DNA of 64,000 bases. Origin: Acinetobacter wuhouensis. Its GTDB lineage: Bacteria; Pseudomonadota; Gammaproteobacteria; Pseudomonadales; Moraxellaceae. The DNA lies in NCBI RefSeq assembly GCF_001696605.3, contig NZ_CP031716.1, forward strand, positions 1,550,001-1,614,000, given 5' to 3'. The stretch's first letter is position 1. Every line of letters starts with the position of its first letter. Below the pieces are notes generated by a model, which saw only the letters and a program-made list of their open reading frames with translations, was not told where the DNA came from and made no database searches. Positions 56,577 through 64,000 of the stretch are shown piece by piece. Both the position numbers and the translations under genes were made by a program.

Positions 56577-57287
56577 ATGAGTCTTATAAATACACAAGAA
56601 AAAAGAGTGCCTTTTTGGCAAAATTGTCGCGAATCCGTCATTTTGACTATTGTTGGCGGTGCAATCGATACGATCGGTTTTATTGCATTATTTGGTTTTT
56701 TTACCGCGCATGTGACAGGTAACTTGGTTTTAGCTGGAGCTGTTTGGGTCAATGGTGGTAAGGGTGTTTGGATCAAACTTGCGGCGATACCTCTGTTTAT
56801 TTTTACCGTGATTGTCACGAAATATTTAATTGAAAGATTTGATCATAAACATAAAATTCTCGCTTCGTTATTTCTAGCAGAAGCTTTTTTCCTTACAGCA
56901 TTTATGATCGCAGGGCTTCTATTTGAGCCATTTAAGCATGCTGAGGCGGTGAGTGTTGCGATTACAGGTGGCTTAGGTTTAATTGCATTGGCGATTCGTA
57001 ATACATCGAGTAAAACACTGATTAAACATATTAGCCCAAGTACCATGATGACAGGGAATACCACACAGTTGGGTATTGATATTTCAAATTATTTGAGTCA
57101 TCCGACAGAAGAAAATCGAGTGTCTATGGTGAATAGCCTGAGTATTATTCTTGGTTTTGTGATCGGGGCTTTTTTAGGTGCATTCCTTTATTGGCATTTG
57201 GATTTTTGGAGTGTGGCATTTTTTATTTTTCCGATCTTATATTTGGCATATCTAGCGTATAATCAAAAATTTAAGACTCCATCGTAA
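56577..57287 (+). CDS. DUF1275 (YoaK-like) membrane protein, paralogue
   Basis: 236 residues with the same blocks as its upstream neighbour: GAIDTIGFIALFGFFTAHVTGNLV and MTGNTTQLGIDISNYL, six helices. By eye the two share the core motifs but are well diverged, so this is an old duplication or two separately acquired members. Start ATG 56577 after AATAGGG. It is 147 bp after the first, with no terminator between. Confidence 0.87.
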   Translation: MSLINTQEKRVPFWQNCRESVILTIVGGAIDTIGFIALFGFFTAHVTGNLVLAGAVWVNGGKGVWIKLAAIPLFIFTVIVTKYLIERFDHKHKILASLFLAEAFFLTAFMIAGLLFEPFKHAEAVSVAITGGLGLIALAIRNTSSKTLIKHISPSTMMTGNTTQLGIDISNYLSHPTEENRVSMVNSLSIILGFVIGAFLGAFLYWHLDFWSVAFFIFPILYLAYLAYNQKFKTPS

Positions 57288-57495
57288 TGATAAAAATTGC
57301 TTGATCATGAATGTGGTATTCATAATGAAGAATGTATTAATGTTCAGAAAAGGTGATCTAGTAGATTGATTTATTAAAATTTTACCGTGAATTGAAGTCA
57401 TTGGTGTGCAATATTTGAGTCAACTTTGATCTATGGCGTTCAAAGTTCGTGATGTATGAGGTAAGTTGATGGATAAATTTAGCTAAACAATATGT

Positions 57496-57579
57496 TATAA
57501 TTTGTAATATATCACCGATAAAAAAGCGTGAAACGCTCAAATCCAATATAAAGCTGCCAAATGCGCAGCTTTTTTAATT
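57496..57579 (+). ncRNA. Candidate short RNA or attenuated leader upstream of the purine permease
   Basis: An extended -10 (TGT-TATAAT, TATAAT at 57496-57501) predicts a start near 57508. About 70 bases on comes a terminator: AAGCTGC/GCAGCTT stem and TTTTTT (57551-57579). Between is a small hairpin AGCGT-GAA-ACGCT (near 57525-57537). It could be an independent sRNA or an attenuator for the gene at 57730. No known riboswitch motif was recognised. It lies in the 442-bp gap 57288-57729, which has no ORF worth calling. Confidence 0.4.
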
Positions 57580-57729
57580 GATGTGCATTTTATGCAATGT
57601 TTTTTTATCGGAAATGTCATTTTGGTACATTTATTGGATGCTGAATTGTGGTTGAATCTCAGCCATGTTTCATTTTTAAATGAACTCGATTTTATCAACG
57701 AATAGCTCAAACTGATCAGGGGCTCAACA

Positions 57730-59049
57730 ATGACGAATCCAAATCCTTCAGCGGGTTTGCTCGAACGCTTATTTAAATTAAGTGAGAACAAAACAACCTT
57801 TAGAACGGAAGTCCTTGCGGGTTTTACGACATTTTTAACGATGTGTTACATCATTATTGTCAATCCAGGCATACTTTCTATAACAGGTATGGACCATGGT
57901 GCAGTTTTCGTTGCAACTTGTTTAGCCGCTGCAATTGGCTGTTTTGTAATGGGAATTGTAGCGAACTATCCGATCGCACTTGCACCAGGTATGGGCTTAA
58001 ATGCCTATTTTACCTTCTCTGTATGTCAAGGTATGGGTGTGCCATGGCAAACCGCATTGGCTGCTGTATTTGTATCCGGTTTAGTCTTCATTGCAATCAG
58101 CATGTTTAAAATACGTGAAGCAATTGTCAATGCTATCCCAATGTCGTTGAAGTTTGCGATTGGTGGCGGGATTGGTTTATTCCTTGCACTGGTTTCTTTA
58201 AAAACTTCGGGTATCATTGTTGCCAATGACGCGACTTTAGTGAAATTAGGTAATTTGAATGATCCTAAAGTTTTACTGACTTTATTAGGCTTTATTCTCA
58301 TTGTGATCATGCATCACTTTAAAGTGCGTGGCGCAATTATTATCAGTATTTTGGCAATTACCGCGATTGCAACTGCGTTGGGTTTAAATCAATTCCAAGG
58401 TGTGGTTGGCGCAATTCCATCCTTAGCACCAACATTCTTGCAAATGAATTTTGAAGGTTTATTTACAGCAAGTTTGATTGGGGTAATTTTCGTTTTCTTC
58501 CTTGTCGATTTGTTTGACTCAACAGGAACATTGGTTGGTGTATCACATCGTGCGGGCTTACTGAAAGACGGTAAATTGCCACGTTTGAAAAAAGCTTTAT
58601 TTGCTGACTCAAGTGCAATTGTTGCAGGTGCCGCTTTAGGTACATCTTCAACAACACCTTATATTGAATCTTCTGCAGGTGTTGCCGCAGGTGGTCGTAC
58701 TGGTTTAACAGCAGTCGTTGTTGGTGTATTGTTCCTTGCGTGTTTATTCTTTGCACCATTGGCTCAGTCAGTGCCTGGATTTGCAACTGCACCAGCATTA
58801 TTGTTCGTTGGTGTGTTGATGATTCAAGGGATCACCAATATTGAATGGGATGATATTACGGAAGCAGTTCCTGCATTCTTAACTATCGTATTTATGCCAT
58901 TCTCATATTCAATTGCAGATGGTATTGCGATGGGCTTTATCAGCTATGCATTGGTGAAATTATTCACAGGCAAAGCAGCGACAGTACCCTACATGGTCTG
59001 GATTATTGCTGTACTTTGGGTGATCAAATTTGTTGCATTTGGCGGCTAA
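57730..59049 (+). CDS. NCS2-family purine permease (adenine/hypoxanthine/guanine, AzgA type)
   Basis: A 439-residue inner-membrane permease with about 13 helices. Start motif RTEVLAGFTTFLTMCYIIIVNP, then ANYPIALAPGMGLNAYF and LFDSTGTLVG with the conserved Asp, and the TSSTTPYIESSAGVAAGGRTG block; these are AzgA/AdeP/GhxP features. It imports purine bases by proton symport. It is followed by an adenine-deaminase-type enzyme, so adenine is a likely substrate. Confidence 0.92.
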   Translation: MTNPNPSAGLLERLFKLSENKTTFRTEVLAGFTTFLTMCYIIIVNPGILSITGMDHGAVFVATCLAAAIGCFVMGIVANYPIALAPGMGLNAYFTFSVCQGMGVPWQTALAAVFVSGLVFIAISMFKIREAIVNAIPMSLKFAIGGGIGLFLALVSLKTSGIIVANDATLVKLGNLNDPKVLLTLLGFILIVIMHHFKVRGAIIISILAITAIATALGLNQFQGVVGAIPSLAPTFLQMNFEGLFTASLIGVIFVFFLVDLFDSTGTLVGVSHRAGLLKDGKLPRLKKALFADSSAIVAGAALGTSSTTPYIESSAGVAAGGRTGLTAVVVGVLFLACLFFAPLAQSVPGFATAPALLFVGVLMIQGITNIEWDDITEAVPAFLTIVFMPFSYSIADGIAMGFISYALVKLFTGKAATVPYMVWIIAVLWVIKFVAFGG

Positions 59050-59065
59050 TTCAAAATTTACATGA

Positions 59066-59098
59066 AAGGGTGTAGGCAAGTGTCTGCACCCTTTTTTA
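59066..59098 (+). terminator. Terminator of the purine permease
   Basis: A 10-bp stem AAGGGTGTAG/CTGCACCCTT and T6. Confidence 0.88.
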
Positions 59099-59120
59099 TT
59101 TTATAGATATTCGTATTTGA

Positions 59121-60131
<1,011 letters not shown>

Positions 60132-60156
60132 TTCTAGGTTTATCCTATGCATTATC

Positions 60157-60186
60157 AAAAAGCAGTGTTTTATCACTGCTTTTTTC
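60157..60186 (+). terminator. Terminator of the deaminase gene
   Basis: An 11-bp stem (60157-60167 with 60174-60184), loop TTTTAT and T run. It covers a spurious upstream ATG (60147) of the next gene. Confidence 0.92.
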
Positions 60187-60200
60187 ATGAGGAAAATATT

Positions 60201-60554
60201 GTGAGATTTTTAACAACTTTAACTTTATTGGCAGTTGTTCCAATCACTGTAGCATGTGCGGATTCAGATCCACATGCGATGCGACAAAAATTGTTAAAGC
60301 CATTAATCGAACAACAGTGTCAGAGTGAACTGAAATCTTCAAAAATTTGGCAAGCGGCATCTATATTTTGGAGTGATTCACAACAACAGCATGCACAACA
60401 AAAAATCTGTGGCTGTGTCAGTGATAGTGCATTGAAAGATATATCAAATAAAGATTTAGTGATGGCTTCTGTGAATGAAGAAACAAAGAATAAAGTCATT
60501 CATCAAGCGGTATTAAACAGTATCAAAGGCTGTGTGCAGGAAGTTTTAAAATAG
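60201..60554 (+). CDS. Small exported protein of unknown function, Cys family B
   Basis: 117 residues from GTG 60201 (GAGGA about 8 bases upstream; the ATG at 60147 would begin in the preceding terminator and destroy the signal peptide). Signal peptide VRFLTTLTLLAVVPITVACA, then a mature domain with four cysteines in the pattern C...CGC...C: QQCQSEL, ICGCVS, KGCVQEVLK. It matches by eye the lipoprotein at 61453-61836 along its length, so they form one family. No function recognised. Confidence 0.72.
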   Translation: MRFLTTLTLLAVVPITVACADSDPHAMRQKLLKPLIEQQCQSELKSSKIWQAASIFWSDSQQQHAQQKICGCVSDSALKDISNKDLVMASVNEETKNKVIHQAVLNSIKGCVQEVLK

Positions 60555-60587
60555 CTTAAGCAAATTTTATTTTTATTCTAACTGTAA

Positions 60588-60614
60588 AAAAAGCACATCC
60601 GTCGATGTGCTTTT
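60588..60614. terminator. Bidirectional terminator between the Cys-family gene and cytochrome b561
   Basis: Perfect 11-bp arms AAAAGCACATC/GATGTGCTTTT (60589-60599 with 60604-60614). Confidence 0.88.
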
Positions 60615-60672
60615 CATATAAATTTGAATGGATAATCGTGAACTTAGATCATAGCTTAAATGCTATCGAAGC

Positions 60673-61227
60673 TTAATCGCTTTGACGTGTCATACTCTTT
60701 AACACATTGTCTTTGTCGATGAAGTGATGCTTCAAGGCTGCGCCAATATGTCCAATTAAGAGTAAACCTGCCGCCCAAGAAATATAAATATGTAAAGGTT
60801 TTACGATTGCAGTCAAATCAGGATTATCTTGTACCAATTTTGGAATTTCAAATAAATATAGAACTGGTACAGGATGCCCAGCACTCCAGCTAAATAAACA
60901 GCCTGTGATTGGTAAAGCAAGCAAAACTAAATATAATGCTAAATGTCCAAAATGAGCCATTTTTTTCATGGTCGGTGACATGCTTTCAGGTAACTCAGGT
61001 GCAGGGTGGGTATAGCGCCAAAAAATACGAATCACCACTAAAAAAATAATCACAGAGGCAATATTTTTATGTAGGGTAATGACATCACCCTTAAAACTAC
61101 CGTCAGATTCATAACTTAGGAAGTTACCACTATAAAAACCGATGACATAGGCAACAATAAAAATAATCGCCATAGACCAATGAAGCCATTGTGCCGTCCT
61201 TGTGTAGTATTTTGATTTTTGTTGCAT
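60673..61227 (-). CDS. Cytochrome b561 family protein (CybB-like)
   Basis: A 184-residue inner-membrane b-type cytochrome of the bacterial b561 superfamily, four helices. Haem-ligand histidines are in TAQWLHWSMA (helix 1), TLHKNIAS (helix 2), and HIYISWAAGLLLIGHIGAALKHH (helix 4). The family passes electrons from ubiquinol, in E. coli to superoxide. Monocistronic on the minus strand between the two Cys family B genes. Confidence 0.9.
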   Translation of the reverse strand: MQQKSKYYTRTAQWLHWSMAIIFIVAYVIGFYSGNFLSYESDGSFKGDVITLHKNIASVIIFLVVIRIFWRYTHPAPELPESMSPTMKKMAHFGHLALYLVLLALPITGCLFSWSAGHPVPVLYLFEIPKLVQDNPDLTAIVKPLHIYISWAAGLLLIGHIGAALKHHFIDKDNVLKSMTRQSD

Positions 61228-61452
61228 GAGAAGTATTCCGATTAAACTTAATCACTATAATATGAATTTTAGATGATGAAATCAGCCTTAAAAATTCAAC
61301 GTAATGTTTTAAATTTGCAACGTTAAAGTCGAAAAGTGAGAAGTAAATATACGATTACCATTCAATTACATGAATAGTGATAATTTATAGTTTATTCTGT
61401 GCTTAAGATTAGGCAGAATAGCGCCACAAAGTAATATAACAAGGACTTTACT

Positions 61453-61836
61453 GTGAAAAAATTAATTGCTGTTCTAGCACCATTCGCTCTTGTACTTTCA
61501 GCTTGCGCAACGACAGATGGAACAACAGGTGGTTCTGCAATGCAGACAACAGGTCAACAACTCGGTATGACGGCACTTAAAATTGGGATCAATGCCAAGT
61601 GTACAACTGAATTAAATAATCTACCTGCTTGGAAAACAGCAACACGTGTGATGACTGCTGAACAAAAAACCAATGTACAAACGGAAATTTGTGGATGTGT
61701 CAGTGAAAAAGCACCAGAGAGTGTAACTGCAGTAGATTTAGCAACGGCTGCACTTGATCCGCAGGCACGTGCAACGATCGTTTCAAATGTTGTCACTAAA
61801 ACGATTAATTCGTGTGTCGCTGAAGCTGTGAAATAA
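61453..61836 (+). CDS. Small lipoprotein of unknown function, Cys family B
   Basis: 127 residues. The lipoprotein signal has lipobox LSAC (Cys18). The mature part has four cysteines placed as in the protein at 60201-60554: AKCTTEL, ICGCVSEKA, NSCVAEAVK; shared positions include the Trp before KTA and the DLATA / DLVMA segment. This paralogue is lipid-anchored, while the other appears soluble. Function unknown. Its own terminator follows. Confidence 0.75.
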   Translation: MKKLIAVLAPFALVLSACATTDGTTGGSAMQTTGQQLGMTALKIGINAKCTTELNNLPAWKTATRVMTAEQKTNVQTEICGCVSEKAPESVTAVDLATAALDPQARATIVSNVVTKTINSCVAEAVK

Positions 61837-61863
61837 AATGCTTTGAAACCATGTTAGAATTAT

Positions 61864-61890
61864 AAAAGGCTGACTCGTTCAGCCTTTTAT
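61864..61890 (+). terminator. Terminator of the lipoprotein gene
   Basis: Stem AAAAGGCTGA/TCAGCCTTTT around CTCGT. Confidence 0.9.
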
Positions 61891-61906
61891 TTTGATAGGA
61901 ATGAAA

Positions 61907-62476
61907 ATGTTAATTGCTGGTGTAGATGAAGCGGGTAGAGGACCATTGGTGGGTTCGGTTGTGGCTGCTGCCGTAATTTTAGATCCAAATAATCCGATTG
62001 AAGGATTAAATGATTCAAAAAAATTAACGGAAAAAAAACGTGAAAAGTTATTCGTTGAAATAAAAGAAAAAGCTTTGGCATGGTCAATTGCAGAAGCATC
62101 TCATCAAGAAATTGATGAAATTAATATTCTTCAAGCATCATTATTGGCTATGCGTCGTGCTGTAGAAGGCTTAAGAATCCCCCCAGAACATGTACTTGTA
62201 GATGGAAACAAAGTACCTAAAGGCCTACAAATGAGCTGTGATGCTGTTGTTGGCGGGGATGCATTACACGCAGAAATTAGTGCTGCCAGTATTCTTGCTA
62301 AAGTGACTCGTGATCATGAAATGGTGGAATTAGATCAGCAATATCCACAATTTGGTTTTGCTAAACATAAGGGTTATCCAACCAAAGCACACTATGAAGC
62401 GATTGCTGAACATGGTGTGATCGACCAGCATCGCCGTAGTTATGGACCTGTAAAGAAGGCATTAGGTATTGAATAA
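61907..62476 (+). CDS. rnhB: Ribonuclease HII
   Basis: 189 residues from ATG 61907 (AGGA 6 bases upstream; earlier starts at 61892 and 61901 lie on it). The catalytic start [12 protein letters not shown] (D7, E8) is followed by LVDGNKVP and [11 protein letters not shown]. It removes ribonucleotides from DNA:RNA hybrids. The upstream terminator ends 17 bases before the start, so transcription must begin within it or read through. Confidence 0.95.
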   Translation: MLIAGVDEAGRGPLVGSVVAAAVILDPNNPIEGLNDSKKLTEKKREKLFVEIKEKALAWSIAEASHQEIDEINILQASLLAMRRAVEGLRIPPEHVLVDGNKVPKGLQMSCDAVVGGDALHAEISAASILAKVTRDHEMVELDQQYPQFGFAKHKGYPTKAHYEAIAEHGVIDQHRRSYGPVKKALGIE

Positions 62477-62518
62477 ATTATTCAATAACACAATTAAAAA
62501 CATATAGTTAAAAAATTT

Positions 62519-62546
62519 AAAGCGACCTTTTGAGTCGCTTTATTTT
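62519..62546. terminator. Bidirectional terminator of rnhB and csrA
   Basis: Stem AAAGCGAC/GTCGCTTT (62519-62526 with 62534-62541), T-rich on both strands. Confidence 0.8.
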
Positions 62547-62564
62547 TCAAAACAAGATTTAACC

Positions 62565-62816
62565 TTAACGGTTATACGTGTTCTGCGCATTATCATCTTC
62601 ATAAGAAGGTTGATAATCTTGATCAATATGTTGCAAATGTTCGTGCATAGCACGTTCATGTTGAATACGTTGATAAATTTCTTCGCGGTGTACAGAAACT
62701 TCTTTTGGTGCATTCACACCAATACGAACTTGATTGCCTTTAACACCAAGCACAGTAACACTGACTTGATCCCCAATCATCAAAGTTTCTCCGACACGAC
62801 GGGTCAGAATCAGCAT
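62565..62816 (-). CDS. csrA: Carbon storage regulator CsrA
   Basis: An 83-residue RNA-binding protein. The core [15 protein letters not shown]...[22 protein letters not shown] is complete, with R44-region RNA contacts in VHREEIY. The C-terminal 25 residues (Gln/His/Asp-rich) are longer than in E. coli CsrA (61 residues), as is usual in Acinetobacter relatives. It binds GGA motifs in leaders to control translation. AAGGAG lies 8 bases before the ATG. It stands next to lysC, the gammaproteobacterial order. Confidence 0.95.
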   Translation of the reverse strand: MLILTRRVGETLMIGDQVSVTVLGVKGNQVRIGVNAPKEVSVHREEIYQRIQHERAMHEHLQHIDQDYQPSYEDDNAQNTYNR

Positions 62817-62974
62817 GTTTATCTCCTTGCTTAAACGCTAAACCTGCGACAATTTCTAAAATTAGAAAACACAACCTTAAATAGCAAAATAATTCTAACA
62901 GAATAATGTGACAAGTTTTTCACTTTTTCATCACTCTGTCGAAAATTTTCTAAAACCTCAAACCTAATATAACA

Positions 62975-63015
62975 GAGCCACTATAGAAAACACTATAGTG
63001 GCTCAGTTTTTTTAT
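62975..63015. terminator. Strong hairpin between csrA and lysC
   Basis: Perfect 12-bp arms GAGCCACTATAG (62975-62986 with 62993-63004). The long T run lies on the plus-strand side although the gene it should end (lysC) is on the minus strand, where only TGTTATATT follows. Confidence 0.6.
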
Positions 63016-63055
63016 TGGTCAAAATAGCAAATAAATTGCGTTACTTGATCAAATA

Positions 63056-64000
63056 TTATGCACGAACGCTTGATTCACCATGTTCACGGTCTAAACCGAA
63101 AGCAGTGTGAAGCGTACGAACTGCAAGTTCTAAGTAATTTTCTTCAATAATCACAGAAATTTTGATCTCTGAAGTTGAAATCATTAGGATATTGATGCCT
63201 TCATCAGCAAGTGCAGTAAACATTTTACTTGCAACGCCTGCATGTGAACGCATACCTACACCCACGATTGATACTTTAACAATATCATCACGTGTTGCAA
63301 CTTCACGCGCACCAATTGCACGTGCTGTTTCTTCTAAAATCGCTTTAGCTTTTTTCAATTCACCACGATTTACTGTGAATGTGAAGTCGGTTGTACCATC
63401 TTCTTCAACGTTTTGGATAATCATATCCACTTCAACATTTGCAGCACCAATCGGTGACAAAATTTTAGAGGCAATACCTGGTTCATCAGGAACACCTAAA
63501 ATAGTTAATTTTGCTTCGTCACGGTTAAATGCGATACCTGAAATAATAGGATTTTCCATGTTGTCTTCCGCTTCAGTGGTGATTAGTGTTCCGACGTTTT
63601 TCTTAAATTCTTCGTCGAATGCGCCATCATCGTCATTATCAAAACTTGATAATACGCGTAAAGGCACCTGGTATTTTCCTGCAAATTCTACAGAACGAAT
63701 TTGAAGAACTTTTGAACCAAGCGATGCCATTTCAAGCATTTCTTCAAATGAAATGCGATCAACTTTTTTAGCTTTTGGTGCAACACGAGGGTCAGTGGTA
63801 TAAACACCGTCCACATCGGTATAAATCTGACATTCATCCGCTTTCAATGCAGCTGCAAGTGCAACACCTGAAGTATCCGAACCACCACGACCTAAGGTTG
63901 TGGTATTTCCTTCAGCATCAAAACCTTGGAAACCAGCAACGACAATCACACGACCTGCATCCAAGTGCCCAGTCATTACATCTGTGTCGATTGATTCAAT
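63056..64000 (-). CDS. lysC: Aspartokinase, C-terminal part (5' end outside window)
   Basis: The visible 314 residues run to the window edge in frame (the ATG at 63976 is internal). The C-terminal part of the kinase domain is seen: [27 protein letters not shown] and [14 protein letters not shown]. Two ACT domains (about the last 150 residues) have [10 protein letters not shown] and [17 protein letters not shown] and should bind lysine and/or threonine. It phosphorylates aspartate at the head of lysine, methionine and threonine synthesis. The single-subunit lysC type, without a homoserine dehydrogenase fusion. Confidence 0.95.
   Translation of the reverse strand: MESIDTDVMTGHLDAGRVIVVAGFQGFDAEGNTTTLGRGGSDTSGVALAAALKADECQIYTDVDGVYTTDPRVAPKAKKVDRISFEEMLEMASLGSKVLQIRSVEFAGKYQVPLRVLSSFDNDDDGAFDEEFKKNVGTLITTEAEDNMENPIISGIAFNRDEAKLTILGVPDEPGIASKILSPIGAANVEVDMIIQNVEEDGTTDFTFTVNRGELKKAKAILEETARAIGAREVATRDDIVKVSIVGVGMRSHAGVASKMFTALADEGINILMISTSEIKISVIIEENYLELAVRTLHTAFGLDREHGESSVRA

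Noticed and set aside
57288..57729. A purine riboswitch ahead of the permease
   Set aside because: The conserved three-way-junction core of known purine riboswitches was not recognisable; only a possible short RNA or attenuator is reported.
60147..60200. N-terminal extension of the Cys family B protein from the ATG at 60147
   Set aside because: It would place the start inside the preceding terminator and put polar residues ahead of the signal peptide; the GTG at 60201 has a good ribosome site.

Overview
The window looks like a stretch of Acinetobacter chromosome. This is inferred from the AT-rich composition, a Bap/BLP-type giant adhesin built of SwmB-like Ig repeats, an enlarged PstC/PstA pair, the lysC-csrA neighbourhood and an IS5-family element. 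No 16S rRNA or species marker is present, so the species is not assigned. Both ends cut genes: the adhesin at the left edge and aspartokinase (lysC) at the right edge.

Layout. 1-6.7 kb: 3' part of a secreted Bap-like adhesin with six almost perfectly identical 360-bp repeats. 6.8-10.9 kb: yigZ with a 70-bp palindromic tandem repeat at its 3' end, a hexapeptide acyltransferase, a tandem-domain universal stress protein, an AT-rich intergenic stretch with a consensus DnaA box, an O-methyltransferase and an unknown membrane protein. 11.1-16.1 kb: Pho box and pstSCAB for high-affinity phosphate uptake. 16.2-23.3 kb: gamma-carbonic anhydrase, D,D-carboxypeptidase, two paralogous small exported Cys proteins, surE-nlpD, a LysR regulator and argD. 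23.5-31 kb: grxD, a LonB-type protease, an AmpG-like permease with a periplasmic Ig-like insert, gloA, an SBF transporter and rpmE. 31.1-37 kb: an epmB / PilZ-like / FimX-like operon diverging from efp. 37.4-39.9 kb: cstA and ybdD. 40.1-45.2 kb: a moxR - DUF58 - tgpA locus whose DUF58 gene is split by a complete 1039-bp IS5-family element with a 9-bp target duplication. 45.3 kb: tRNA-Val(GAC). 45.6-57.3 kb: an accessory-looking catabolic region (AraC regulator, porin, omega-aminotransferase, GabP-like permease, aldehyde dehydrogenase; then a LysR regulator divergent from an amidohydrolase, XapX and two DUF1275 proteins). 57.7-60.1 kb: purine permease plus adenine-deaminase-type enzyme. 60.2-64 kb: a second pair of small exported Cys proteins around cytochrome b561, then rnhB, csrA and lysC.

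How it works together. Most of the window is ordinary housekeeping: phosphate uptake, wall maintenance, EF-P lysylation and purine salvage. The likely variable parts are the adhesin repeats, the yigZ repeat, the IS insertion and the 45.6-57.3 kb catabolic block. That block reads as uptake of an amino acid with a terminal amine, transamination to a semialdehyde and oxidation to a carboxylate, next to a separately regulated amidohydrolase operon. No CRISPR array, prophage, integrase or recognisable defence system was seen. The least explained items are the two families of small Cys-conserved exported proteins, the Ig-like insert in the AmpG-like permease, a possible short RNA upstream of the purine permease, and the repeat elements.
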